From assembly GCA_963707835.1 (NCBI GenBank), contig CAVPRI010000002.1:248001-312000 (forward strand): a stretch of DNA of 64,000 nucleotides, given 5' to 3'. Numbering within the stretch: position 1 is the first letter of the stretch; the number at the start of each line of letters is the position of its first letter. The notes under the pieces are model-generated. The model saw only the letters and a list, made by a program, of their open reading frames with translations. It was not told the origin of the DNA and did no database searches. Source of the stretch: Bog-473 sp963707835. Its GTDB lineage: Bacteria; Actinomycetota; Acidimicrobiia; Acidimicrobiales; RAAP-2. Shown in pieces: positions 40,735-49,369 of the stretch. The position numbers and the translations under genes are program-made.

Positions 40735-42099
40735 TCAGACGGCCAGGTCGCCGACGAGGACGGGAACGACTTCTCGAGGTGGGCGGACATCGGCGTAGAC
40801 GGCCAGGCCGAGCGCCGCGGCGGCCCCGAAGAGCAGGACCGGTGTGATTCCGACGGCGGCGACGACCGGTCCGACGAGGAGATTGCCCAGGCCGACCGTG
40901 CCGGCGAAGCCCATCATCCACAGGGCCAGCACGCGTCCGCGTACATCGTCTTCGAGGCGGGCCTGGAGCGCGGTGTTCAGCGCGGTGACGAACGCGAAGT
41001 AGCACGCCCCGGTCACGGCCACGTTGACATCCGCGGCGACCACCTGACGCTCTAGGGCGAATGCGGCCAGGGAGAGGGCGTAGGCCACCAGGCTGGCGCG
41101 CACCAGCCTCGGGATGGGTACCCGGACCAAGACGGTCCCCACCGACAGCGCTCCCACGAGGGCGCCGAGCGCGAAGCAGGCGTAGAGCACGCCGTACTGA
41201 CCGGATCCGGAGAGCGGGATGCCGAGGTTGTGGGCGGCGACCACGGGCATCTGTCCGACGAAGGCCAGCGCGAGAAGGGAGAACACGAAGATGGTGACCA
41301 GGCATCGTCCGACCACACGGTCCCGGCGGGCCACGGATATGCCTGCGGTGAGCTCGCTCCAGCGACTCGCCTGCGCCGGGGCGCGGGGTGCTGCCGGAAG
41401 CGTGACCACCGCAAGCGTGCCGACGACGAAGAGATACGAGGCGGCATTGGCCGCGAAGACCCACGAGGGCCCGGCGGCGGCGTAGAGCAAGCCCCCGAGC
41501 ACGGGTCCGATGACGCGCGAAGCATTCAGCTGGGCCGAATTCAGCGAGATGGCACCCGGGAGGTCCTCGCGGCCGACGAGGCCGGGCAGGATGGCCGCGA
41601 AGGCCGGAGAGAACAGAGCGTTCCCGATCCCGAGTCCGAACACCATGGCGACGAGGAGGAAGAGGGAGGGATGCGGGTTGAGGGCAACCACGGCGAGACC
41701 GAGCGAGAAGGTCAGCTGCTCGAGAGAGAGCGCGACCAAGAACCGGCGGCGGTCCAACCGATCGGCCAGCCAGCCGCCGATCATGGGCAGGATGATGGTG
41801 GGTCCGAGCTGGGCGAAGATCAGGACGCCCACGAAGGCGGCCGAGTGGGTGAGGTGATAGCCGTACGCGCCCAGGACGACGTTCTGCATCCAGGTGCCGA
41901 CGTTCGACGCCATGGCGCCGAGGAAGACGATGCGGAACGTGCGGTGCGAGAGCGCGGCCAGCGCCGGGCCACGTCGTGGGGGCAGCGGGCTGTCGCCGTC
42001 GGCGACCGCCTCCTCGATCTCCTCGAGCGAGACCGTCCGCTCCATGGCTAAGGGAGCGCGCTCGGATGGCGATTCGGGAGCGGGCGGCACGACGCCCAT
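40735..42099 (-). CDS. MFS transporter (EntS/transmembrane secretion effector-like)
   Basis: 454 residues from ATG 42099, chosen to fall after the preceding gene's stop. Twelve helices; the loop motif GGWLADRLDRRRFLVALSLE after helix 2 and repeated GPVLGGLLYAAAGPSWVFAA fit the MFS_3 group. A 50-residue acidic cytoplasmic head (MERTVSLEEIEEAVADGD) comes first. Exports an unknown solute. Third in a minus-strand run with a DUF1254/1214 gene and another MFS gene. Confidence 0.85.
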   Translation of the reverse strand: MGVVPPAPESPSERAPLAMERTVSLEEIEEAVADGDSPLPPRRGPALAALSHRTFRIVFLGAMASNVGTWMQNVVLGAYGYHLTHSAAFVGVLIFAQLGPTIILPMIGGWLADRLDRRRFLVALSLEQLTFSLGLAVVALNPHPSLFLLVAMVFGLGIGNALFSPAFAAILPGLVGREDLPGAISLNSAQLNASRVIGPVLGGLLYAAAGPSWVFAANAASYLFVVGTLAVVTLPAAPRAPAQASRWSELTAGISVARRDRVVGRCLVTIFVFSLLALAFVGQMPVVAAHNLGIPLSGSGQYGVLYACFALGALVGALSVGTVLVRVPIPRLVRASLVAYALSLAAFALERQVVAADVNVAVTGACYFAFVTALNTALQARLEDDVRGRVLALWMMGFAGTVGLGNLLVGPVVAAVGITPVLLFGAAAALGLAVYADVRPPREVVPVLVGDLAV

Positions 42100-42118
42100 G
42101 GTACGGCCGACCGAAAGG

Positions 42119-43102
42119 TCAGTCGGCGGGCTGGACCGGCTCGGGAGCGGGGAAGGTCCAGGAGCCGTCGAGCACCTCGGGCCGGGGTCGGTACAGCCGG
42201 ACCACGTAGTTCCATCCTTCGCTGATCGGGAGCTGGTTGGCGATGTCCGAAGGGTCACCCCCGAACTGCACGTTCACCGTCCCGTCGGGGTCCGGGCGGG
42301 CAGTCAGGTCGCTCAGAGAGCAGCGGTCGCCGGTCTCGGGTGCGAAGAACCCGTCCCGGTCGTACACGGTGATCGACCAGAACCCGTCGACCGGCACCTC
42401 GCCGACCCGAAGTCGGTGCACGGTTCGCCCGTCGTTGCGTACCGGGAAGCCGCCGACGTAGACGGCGTCGCCCGGCGGGTTCCCGCCCCATCCTGCCGCC
42501 GTCGCGATGAGATGCCGGATGGGATCCACCTGGTCCCGGCGCCCGAATCCGGCGCTGAAATCGTTGCCGACGGCGGGCGCTACACGCAGGAGCGTGCCCC
42601 GCACGGTGGTCAGTGAGAGTTGATCCCAGTCGGGCGTCTCGAAGCGTCCGGGGTCGGTGACCTCGAGATGTACCGCGTCTTGCAGCTCGTTGACCCGGAG
42701 GATGTCGGCGGGGTCCTCGGCCAGGACCCACGTGCGGATCAGCAGGACCGCGTAGCGGGTCCCCACGGAGTCACGGGTGAACAGGTGTCGCCCAGGTCCG
42801 TACACCGCGCCGGTCGTGTAGTGGTCCTCGTCGATCACCTGGAGCGACATGAACCGTCCACCAGAGTCGGGCAGCACGACCGTGGCGTCCGAGGCCTCGA
42901 GGTCGAGGACGGCCGGGGAGTAGAGGGTGTCCCTGTTCTCGCGGATGACCCGGTGCAGCGCGATGGGTGCCGGGTTGCGGTCGTGGGCGAAGGCACCCAA
43001 CCCGACGGCGGAGACGATCCCGCCCATGTAGCGGTGCGTCTCGGCCCTGGTGAAGGTGTCGACGGTTACCGGAACTGACACGGGCGGATACGAGGTGTCC
43101 AT
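42119..43102 (-). CDS. DUF1254/DUF1214 domain protein
   Basis: 327 residues from ATG 43102, no signal peptide. N-terminal DUF1254 part: HRYMGGIVSAVGLGAFAHDR, NRDTLYSPAVLDLEASDATV and FMSLQVIDEDHYTTGAVYGP. C-terminal DUF1214 part: AVYVGGFPVRNDGRTVHRLR, then VDGFWSITVYDRDGFFAPET. These double-barrel proteins are widespread with no settled function. Between two MFS genes on the same strand, 13-19 bp from each. Confidence 0.82.
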   Translation of the reverse strand: MDTSYPPVSVPVTVDTFTRAETHRYMGGIVSAVGLGAFAHDRNPAPIALHRVIRENRDTLYSPAVLDLEASDATVVLPDSGGRFMSLQVIDEDHYTTGAVYGPGRHLFTRDSVGTRYAVLLIRTWVLAEDPADILRVNELQDAVHLEVTDPGRFETPDWDQLSLTTVRGTLLRVAPAVGNDFSAGFGRRDQVDPIRHLIATAAGWGGNPPGDAVYVGGFPVRNDGRTVHRLRVGEVPVDGFWSITVYDRDGFFAPETGDRCSLSDLTARPDPDGTVNVQFGGDPSDIANQLPISEGWNYVVRLYRPRPEVLDGSWTFPAPEPVQPAD

Positions 43103-43115
43103 TGGCCTTCGACCG

Positions 43116-44588
43116 CTACTCGACGGACCACAAGGTGGCGTTGGCCAGCGCGGCGCTCGCCCGTGCCGCGGAGAGCACGGCGACCGCGAGAGCGATGATG
43201 GCGAGGACCGATGCGGTCACGCTGAACGCGTGGAGCGCGCTGTCGCGGCCATCGGCCACTCCTCCCGTGGCCACGAAGACCGATCCCGTCAGCGCCAACC
43301 CGATGGCGGTGCCCACGCCACGGGTCATGTTGAGCACGCCCGAGGCCATGCCGGCATGGGACCCGGGGGCGGCCCCCATCACCGACGCATTGTTGGGTGA
43401 CGTGAACAGCCCCATGCCCGCACCCACGCCCCCCAGGAGGAAGAGGAAGGTCACGGTCGGCGGGCGCGTGGCGGCCAGGACGCCCAGCCCCAGGCTCACC
43501 AGTGCCATCCCGCTCACGGTCAGCGGTCGCGCCCCGAACCGGTCGGCCAGGCGGCCGGCCAGGGGGGCCACGATGCCGAAGGCCAGGGGCATGGCCATCA
43601 GCTCGAGCCCCGAGCGGGCCGAGCCGAAGCCGAGGCCGCGCTCGAGGTAGAAGGGGACGAGGAGGAGCACGCCGAACATGACGGCGTAGGACCCGGCGGC
43701 ACCGACGATTCCCATGGCGAACTGGCGACGACGGAACAACGTGAGGTCGAGCATGGGGTCGCGGTCGCGGCGCTCGTGGAGAACGAATAGGGCGCCGAGG
43801 GCGGCGGCCGTCGTGAAGAGGACCACGATCGCCGGGGAGCTCCAGCCCAGATCGGTGCCGAACGAGATGGCGACCAGCAGCGCCACCACGGCGGGGAACA
43901 GCAGCCCGAGCCCCAGCCAGTCGAAGCGCACCCGTTCGGGCAAATTGCGGCTCCGGGGAATCAACAGGACGGCAGCCACGGCCCCGATCACGCCCAGGGG
44001 GACGTTGACCAGGAAGATCAGACGCCACCCGCCGGCCGCCAGGAGCAGGCCGCCGATGGAGGGACCGGTGGCCAGTCCCAAGGCTTGCGCCGTCCCCTGC
44101 AGCCCGATGGCGCGCCCGATGGCGCGCCCGGGCACGACCAGGACGATGATGGCCAGGCTGTTCGCCTGCAGCATGGCCGCTCCGACGGCCTGGAGGCCGC
44201 GGAAGCCGCAGAGGGCACCGAGCCCCGGCGCCAGGCCGCACAGCAGTGAGGCGAGCGTGAAGATCACGAAGCCGTACACGTACAGGAGCTTGCGCCCCCA
44301 CATATCGGCCAGGCGCCCCACGGCTGTGACCGTGGCCACGAGCACCAACAGGTAGGAGAGGCCCACCCAGGTGACCGCCCCGACCGAAGCGTCGAAGGTG
44401 TGCTGGAAGGTGGGGAGCGCCACCGTGACGATGGATGCGTCCAGCTGGCCCATGAAGGCGCCGACGCACACGGCGGCCACCGCCAGCCAGTGAGCGTCGG
44501 CGCGCTCGCGGATGCCCGGGGGTCGACGGGGCTCGACCAGCAGCCTGTCCCAGGTGAGCGTCCAGGGCCTTGCCGTGCCGCCACCCAT
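43116..44588 (-). CDS. MFS drug exporter (DHA2/EmrB-QacA type, 14 TM)
   Basis: 490 residues from ATG 44588. Fourteen hydrophobic helices. The family motif LDASIVTVALPTFQHTFDAS in helix 1, GRLADMWGRKLLYVYGFVIF after helix 2 and LGLATGPSIGGLLLAAGGWR in helix 5 (antiporter motif C) place it in DHA2. These exporters pump out amphiphilic drugs or metabolites against H+. No adjacent regulator. Confidence 0.9.
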   Translation of the reverse strand: MGGGTARPWTLTWDRLLVEPRRPPGIRERADAHWLAVAAVCVGAFMGQLDASIVTVALPTFQHTFDASVGAVTWVGLSYLLVLVATVTAVGRLADMWGRKLLYVYGFVIFTLASLLCGLAPGLGALCGFRGLQAVGAAMLQANSLAIIVLVVPGRAIGRAIGLQGTAQALGLATGPSIGGLLLAAGGWRLIFLVNVPLGVIGAVAAVLLIPRSRNLPERVRFDWLGLGLLFPAVVALLVAISFGTDLGWSSPAIVVLFTTAAALGALFVLHERRDRDPMLDLTLFRRRQFAMGIVGAAGSYAVMFGVLLLVPFYLERGLGFGSARSGLELMAMPLAFGIVAPLAGRLADRFGARPLTVSGMALVSLGLGVLAATRPPTVTFLFLLGGVGAGMGLFTSPNNASVMGAAPGSHAGMASGVLNMTRGVGTAIGLALTGSVFVATGGVADGRDSALHAFSVTASVLAIIALAVAVLSAARASAALANATLWSVE

Positions 44589-44712
44589 GCGGGGCACCTT
44601 ACGCGGCACCGCGGAGCGCGGTGGTGCGAACGCACTGATGGACCCCAGTGCTTTTGTGCGATTGCCATCCGTTCGCCGGCCCACCGCTGGCGCGGCTCGG
44701 ATCCGGGACCTC

Positions 44713-46626
44713 TCAGGCGCCCGTGGTCTCGGTGGCCTCTTCCTGCTCGGCGAACTGGGTGCGGTAGAGCTCGGCGTACACACCACCCGCGTCGAGCAGC
44801 TCGGCATGGGTGCCCCGCTCCACGATGCGACCGCCGTCGACCACGAGGAGCTGGTCGGCCTCGCGCACCGTCGAGAGTCGGTGGGCGATCACCAGAGACG
44901 TGCGACCGCTCAGGGTCTCGCTGAGCGCCCGCTGCACTGCTGCTTCTGATTCTGAGTCGAGGTGTGCGGTGGCCTCGTCGAGCACGACCACGTCGGGTGC
45001 CTTGAGGATGAGGCGGGCCAGCGCGACCCGTTGCTTCTCACCCCCCGAGAGGCGGTAGCCGCGCTCGCCGACCACCGTGTCGAGGCCGTCGGGGAGGTCG
45101 GCGACGATGTGCCCGATCTGGGCCTGCCTGAGGGCATCGAGGATCTCGCTCTCGGTGGCCAGAGGCCGGGCGTAGAGGAGGTTGGCGCGCAGCGTGTCGT
45201 GGAAGAGGTGCGGGTCCTGGGTCACCACGCCCACCACGTCGCGGAGCGAGGCCATGGTGGCCTGCCTGACGTCGACTCCACTCAAGCTGACCGAGCCGGC
45301 GCTGACGTCGTAGAGGCGCGGCACCAGGTTCGAGATGGTCGTCTTCCCCGCGCCGGAGGGGCCGACGAGGGCCACCATGGTCCCCGGCTCCACCCGGAAG
45401 CTGATGCCGCGGAGCACCTCGTGGCGCAGTCCCGACTCGAGGACGGCCACCGACTCGAGCGAGGCCAGCGAGACGTCGTCCGCGCTCGGATAGGTGAAGT
45501 GCACGTCATCGAACTCGATCGCTGCCGTGCCACGGGGGAGGTCGACCGCGTCGGGGGCCTCGTCGATCATGGGCACGATGTCGAGGACCTCGAAGAGCCG
45601 CTCGAAGGAGACCAGGGCGGTCATCACATCGAGGTTCAGGTTCGAGAGCTGGGTCAGTGGCTGGTAGAGCCGGGTCAGGTAGGAGGTCAGCGCCACGACC
45701 GTCCCGACCTGGAGGGTTCCGTTGACGGCAGCCACGCCACCGACGCCGTAGACGATGGCCGTGGCGAGCGACGCAGTGAGCGTGAGGGCTACGAAGAAGA
45801 CGCGGGCGTACGTCGCCTGGGCCACCCCGATGTCGCGGACGCGTCCGGCCCTGGTCTCGAATTCGTGGGCTTCGGCTTCGGGATGGCCCATCAGCTTGAC
45901 CAGCATCGCCCCGCCGACCTGGAAGCGTTCCTGCATGACCATGTTCATCTCGCTGTTGAGGTCGTAGCCCTCCTTGGTCAAGGCCCCGATCCGCCGCCCG
46001 ACGTAGCGCGAGGGGATGAGGAACAGCGGCACCAGCACCAGGGCGGCGAGGGTGATCTGCCAGCTGAGGATGAACATGGCGACGATCACGATGACGACGG
46101 TGACCAGGTTCCCGATCACATTGGAGAGCAGGTCGGTGAAGGCCTGCTGGGCGCCGATGACGTCGTTGTTGAGGCGGCTCACCAGGGCCCCCGTCTGCGT
46201 GCGTGTGAAGAACGCCAAGGGCATGCGCTGAATGTGCCGGAACACCTTGGAGCGCATGTCGTAGATCAGGCTCTCGCCGAGATAGGCCGAGATGCGGCGT
46301 TCGACCAGGGCCAGCGCACCGTCGGCCAGGGCGAGGAGTGCGACGAGCACGGCCAGCCAGATCACGAGTTCGCTGTTCTTCTTCAAGATCCCGTTGTCGA
46401 TGAGCGAACGCAGGATCAGCGGGTTCACCGCCACGATCACGGCGTCGAGGATCACGACGGGGATGAAGATGGTGAGGATCCCGCGGTAGGGCACGGCGAA
46501 GGTGAGCATCCGCCGTGCCGTGCCCTTCTTGACCCGGTGGCGCAGGACGGTGCGGTCCTGGCGCATCGAGCGCAACCCGGTCCAGGCGCCGCCGTGCCCG
46601 GGCATCCCGTGCCCCCGCATGCTCAT
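44713..46626 (-). CDS. ABC exporter half-transporter (TMD-NBD fusion)
   Basis: 637 residues from ATG 46626. Six-helix type IV exporter domain (residues about 45-340, e.g. ILTIFIPVVILDAVIVAVNP, QITLAALVLVPLFLIPSRYV) and a C-terminal ATPase: Walker A GPSGAGKTTISNL, signature YRLSGGEKQRVALARL, Walker B VVVLDEATAHLDSE and switch His in IAHRLSTV. The D-loop Asp-Ser pair is intact. A short insert between strand segments (SADDVSLASLESVAVLESGL) is unusual. Probably a homodimeric lipid or drug exporter. Confidence 0.9.
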   Translation of the reverse strand: MSMRGHGMPGHGGAWTGLRSMRQDRTVLRHRVKKGTARRMLTFAVPYRGILTIFIPVVILDAVIVAVNPLILRSLIDNGILKKNSELVIWLAVLVALLALADGALALVERRISAYLGESLIYDMRSKVFRHIQRMPLAFFTRTQTGALVSRLNNDVIGAQQAFTDLLSNVIGNLVTVVIVIVAMFILSWQITLAALVLVPLFLIPSRYVGRRIGALTKEGYDLNSEMNMVMQERFQVGGAMLVKLMGHPEAEAHEFETRAGRVRDIGVAQATYARVFFVALTLTASLATAIVYGVGGVAAVNGTLQVGTVVALTSYLTRLYQPLTQLSNLNLDVMTALVSFERLFEVLDIVPMIDEAPDAVDLPRGTAAIEFDDVHFTYPSADDVSLASLESVAVLESGLRHEVLRGISFRVEPGTMVALVGPSGAGKTTISNLVPRLYDVSAGSVSLSGVDVRQATMASLRDVVGVVTQDPHLFHDTLRANLLYARPLATESEILDALRQAQIGHIVADLPDGLDTVVGERGYRLSGGEKQRVALARLILKAPDVVVLDEATAHLDSESEAAVQRALSETLSGRTSLVIAHRLSTVREADQLLVVDGGRIVERGTHAELLDAGGVYAELYRTQFAEQEEATETTGA

Positions 46627-46666
46627 GGGAGCAACCTACCGGCGGGGGGAGGTCCCGGTCGCGCCC

Positions 46667-47455
46667 TCAGGCAGATCCGCCGATCGCGTGCACGCCACCG
46701 TCGACGTGGAGCATCTCCCCCGTGGTCATGGGGAGCAGATCGCTGAACAGCGCCACGCACGCCTTGGCCACCGGGGTGGCGTCGTGCACGTCCCAGCCGA
46801 GCGGCGCCCGCTCCGCCCAGGTGTCCTCGAACGCCGAGAACCCTGGGATCGACTTGGCGGCCATGGTCCGCACGGGACCCGCCGCCACCAGGTTGACCCG
46901 GATACCGAGCGGGCCGAGTTCCTTGGCCAGGTAGCGCGAGAGCGACTCGAGGGCCGCCTTTGCCACGCCCATCCAGTCGTACACCGGCCACGCCACTGTG
47001 GCGTCGAAGTCCAGGCCGACCACCGAAGCGCCGCCGTCGCGCCCGGCGGCCTCGAGGAGGGGTCGAAACGCCTCGACGAGGGCCTTGAGCGAGTAGGCGG
47101 AGACATGCAGGGCCACCGCCACGTCGTCCCAGTCGGCGGCGAACATCCCGCTGCCCAGGCAGTCGGCCGGCGCGAACCCGATGGCGTGGAGGATCCCGTC
47201 GAGCCGGCCCCAGCGGGTCGCCACCGCTTCGGCGGCCGCGGCGAGCTGCTCGGGCGACGTCACGTCGATCTCGAGCACCTCGGGCACCTCGGGCAGCTTG
47301 CGAGCGGTCCGTCTGGTCAGCGAGAGGGCGCGCCCGGCACCCGAGAGGAGGATCTCGGCGCCTTCCTCTTGGGCGGCGCTGGCCACCGCGTACGCCAACG
47401 ACGCCTCGGTGAGCACGCCCGTGATCAGCAACCGCTTTCCGGTGAGGAGTCCCAT
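46667..47455 (-). CDS. fabI: Enoyl-ACP reductase (FabI/InhA type)
   Basis: 262 residues from ATG 47455. MGLLTGKRLLITGVLTEASL is the typical start of InhA-like reductases, and the active-site pair is YDWMGVAKAAL (Tyr-x6-Lys). WGRLDGILHAIGFAPADCLG and PGFSAFEDTWAERAPLGWDV also match. Reduces trans-2-enoyl-ACP with NADH in the last step of each FAS II elongation cycle. Divergent from npdG with a 31-bp gap. Confidence 0.92.
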   Translation of the reverse strand: MGLLTGKRLLITGVLTEASLAYAVASAAQEEGAEILLSGAGRALSLTRRTARKLPEVPEVLEIDVTSPEQLAAAAEAVATRWGRLDGILHAIGFAPADCLGSGMFAADWDDVAVALHVSAYSLKALVEAFRPLLEAAGRDGGASVVGLDFDATVAWPVYDWMGVAKAALESLSRYLAKELGPLGIRVNLVAAGPVRTMAAKSIPGFSAFEDTWAERAPLGWDVHDATPVAKACVALFSDLLPMTTGEMLHVDGGVHAIGGSA

Positions 47456-47486
47456 GGCGCCAGCGAGGTTATGCGAAGGTAGGGGC

Positions 47487-48137
47487 ATGCACGTGGGAAT
47501 CCTCGGTGGTACCGGCCCGGCTGGGCGCGGGGTTGCGGTCCGACTGGCCGAGTCGGGCGCGACGGTCACGATCGGTTCTCGCGACGCCGAACGGGCGGCC
47601 GGCGTGGCCCAAGAGCTGGCCACCACCTGGCCGGACCTGGCCGGAGGCATCGGGGGAGCCGACAACACGGGCGCCGCCACGGCGCCCGTGGTCGTGGTGG
47701 CGACGCCCTGGGACAGCGCGGTCGGCACCGTCCGCTCGCTGCGCGACCAGCTGGACGGGAAGGTCGTGATCTCGATGGCCAACGCATTGGTCAAGGACGG
47801 TCGTGAGATGCTTGCTCTGGTCCCGCCGCGCGGCTCCGTCGCCGGCGCCGTCCAGGCGGCTCTCCCCGGTTCGTTGGTGGCCGCCGCTTTCCACCACCTC
47901 CCGGCTCGGGAGATGGAGAACTTGGGCTCGGGCCTGGAGGCCGACGTGCTCGTGTGCTCGGACCATCCTGAGGCCACCGCGGCGACCGTCGAGCTGGTCG
48001 AGCGGATGCGCGGGCTGCGCCCGCTCGACGCCGGGAGCCTCAACCAGGCCGCGGCCATCGAGGCGTTCACCGCGGTGTGCATCACCATGAACATCCGTCA
48101 CAAGGCGCACTCGACCTTGAGGATCGCCGGGATCTGA
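47487..48137 (+). CDS. npdG: NADPH-dependent F420 reductase
   Basis: 216 residues from ATG 47487. GILGGTGPAGRGVAVRLAES (nucleotide-binding loop with the TG-x-AG signature), TIGSRDAERAAGVAQELATT and SMANALVKDGREMLALVPPR, then AAFHHLPAREMENLGSGLEA, the F420-binding part. It moves hydride between NADPH and coenzyme F420. The PPOX-type protein at 21779 is a possible user. Upstream of mshC on the same strand, 28 bp apart. Confidence 0.9.
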   Translation: MHVGILGGTGPAGRGVAVRLAESGATVTIGSRDAERAAGVAQELATTWPDLAGGIGGADNTGAATAPVVVVATPWDSAVGTVRSLRDQLDGKVVISMANALVKDGREMLALVPPRGSVAGAVQAALPGSLVAAAFHHLPAREMENLGSGLEADVLVCSDHPEATAATVELVERMRGLRPLDAGSLNQAAAIEAFTAVCITMNIRHKAHSTLRIAGI

Positions 48138-48165
48138 CCGGCTGAGCGGATCGGACGGAGCGACG

Positions 48166-49287
48166 GTGCGCCTCTATGACACGGCTCGCGGCGAGGTGGT
48201 GCCATTCGAGCCCGGACCGCTGGTGACCATGTACTCGTGCGGCATCACGCCCTATGACGCCGCCCACCTGGGCCATGCGGCCGTGTATCTGGCCTTCGAC
48301 ATGCTCCAGCGCCGCTTGCGAGACGCCGGCCACGAGACGCGCTGCGTGCGCAACGTGACCGACGTCGACGACGACATCTTGCGCAAGGCGCGCGAGCTCG
48401 GGGTCCACTACCTGGACCTGGCCGCCGAGGAGATGGCCCGGTTCGACGCCGAGATGCAGCTGCTCAACTTGCTGCCGGTGTACTCCGAGCCCCGGGCCAC
48501 CTCGGCCATCCCCGAGATCCTCTCGTTGATCGGCGCGGCGCTCGATGGCGGTCACGCATACGGTGCGGGCGGGTCCGTCTATTTCAGTGTGGACAGCTTT
48601 CCCGCTTTCGGCCGCATCAGTGGCTATGGCCGGCCCCGCATGCTCGAGCTGGCTGCCGAGCACGGCGGGCATCCCGAGGACCCCAACAAGCGGGACCCGC
48701 TCGACTTCGTGCTCTGGCAGCCCTCGCTGCCTGACGAGCCTTCCTGGGAGTCGCGCTGGGGCCCGGGTCGGCCGGGCTGGCACATCGAGTGCTCGGCCCT
48801 GGCCCTTCGAGAGCTGGGGGAGACCATCGACGTCCACGGCGGCGGCCGCGACCTCGTCTTCCCTCATCACGAGTGCGAGACGGCGCAGTCCGAATCGGTC
48901 ACCGGGAAGCCGTTCGTGCGGGTCTGGTTCCACGTGGGCCTGGTGGGACTGGGCGGTACCAAGATGTCCAAGTCGCTCGGCAACCTCGTCTTCGTGGGTG
49001 ACCTGTGCAAGGAGTGGGACCGCCGCGCCGTGCGGCTCGCCCTCCTGGCCCACCACTACCGACCCGACTGGGAGTGGCGGACCGAATCCGACATGCCCCG
49101 TGCCGCGGCCAGGCTGGACCTCTGGCGGGACGCACCCGCTGGTGACGGGTCCGAGGGACTCGCCGCGGTCCGGCGCGCGCTCGACGATGACCTCGACACG
49201 CCGGCCGCGCTGCGGGCGCTCGACGAGGAGGCGGGGCGGGGCCGGCCGGTGGCCGACGGGGCCGCCCTCCTGGGCATCGACCTCTGA
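48166..49287 (+). CDS. mshC: Cysteine:GlcN-Ins ligase MshC (mycothiol biosynthesis)
   Basis: 373 residues from GTG 48166. Class I tRNA-synthetase core: MYSCGITPYDAAHLGHAAVY (HIGH-like HLGH and the Zn Cys), WHIECSALALRELGETIDVH, FPHHECETAQSES and KMSKSLGNL. It is about 90 residues shorter than CysRS and lacks the DALR anticodon part, which marks MshC rather than cysS. It joins cysteine to glucosaminyl-inositol, the step before acetylation to mycothiol. Downstream of npdG and before thrS. Confidence 0.87.
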   Translation: MRLYDTARGEVVPFEPGPLVTMYSCGITPYDAAHLGHAAVYLAFDMLQRRLRDAGHETRCVRNVTDVDDDILRKARELGVHYLDLAAEEMARFDAEMQLLNLLPVYSEPRATSAIPEILSLIGAALDGGHAYGAGGSVYFSVDSFPAFGRISGYGRPRMLELAAEHGGHPEDPNKRDPLDFVLWQPSLPDEPSWESRWGPGRPGWHIECSALALRELGETIDVHGGGRDLVFPHHECETAQSESVTGKPFVRVWFHVGLVGLGGTKMSKSLGNLVFVGDLCKEWDRRAVRLALLAHHYRPDWEWRTESDMPRAAARLDLWRDAPAGDGSEGLAAVRRALDDDLDTPAALRALDEEAGRGRPVADGAALLGIDL

Positions 49288-49369
49288 ACCTGGTCCGGTA
49301 CCCTTTGGAGGGACCACTAACGGAGTCCGGTGCGAGAGTCCCGCCGGCTGAGCAGGAGAAGGGTGCACG

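Noticed and set aside
48166..49287. cysS (cysteinyl-tRNA synthetase)
   Set aside because: Too short and without the C-terminal anticodon region; MshC fits better in a mycothiol-type actinobacterium.
49290..49369. Possible T-box leader before thrS
   Set aside because: A GGAGGGACCAC stretch is only loosely like the T-box bulge sequence, and no specifier hairpin or terminator fits in 80 bp.
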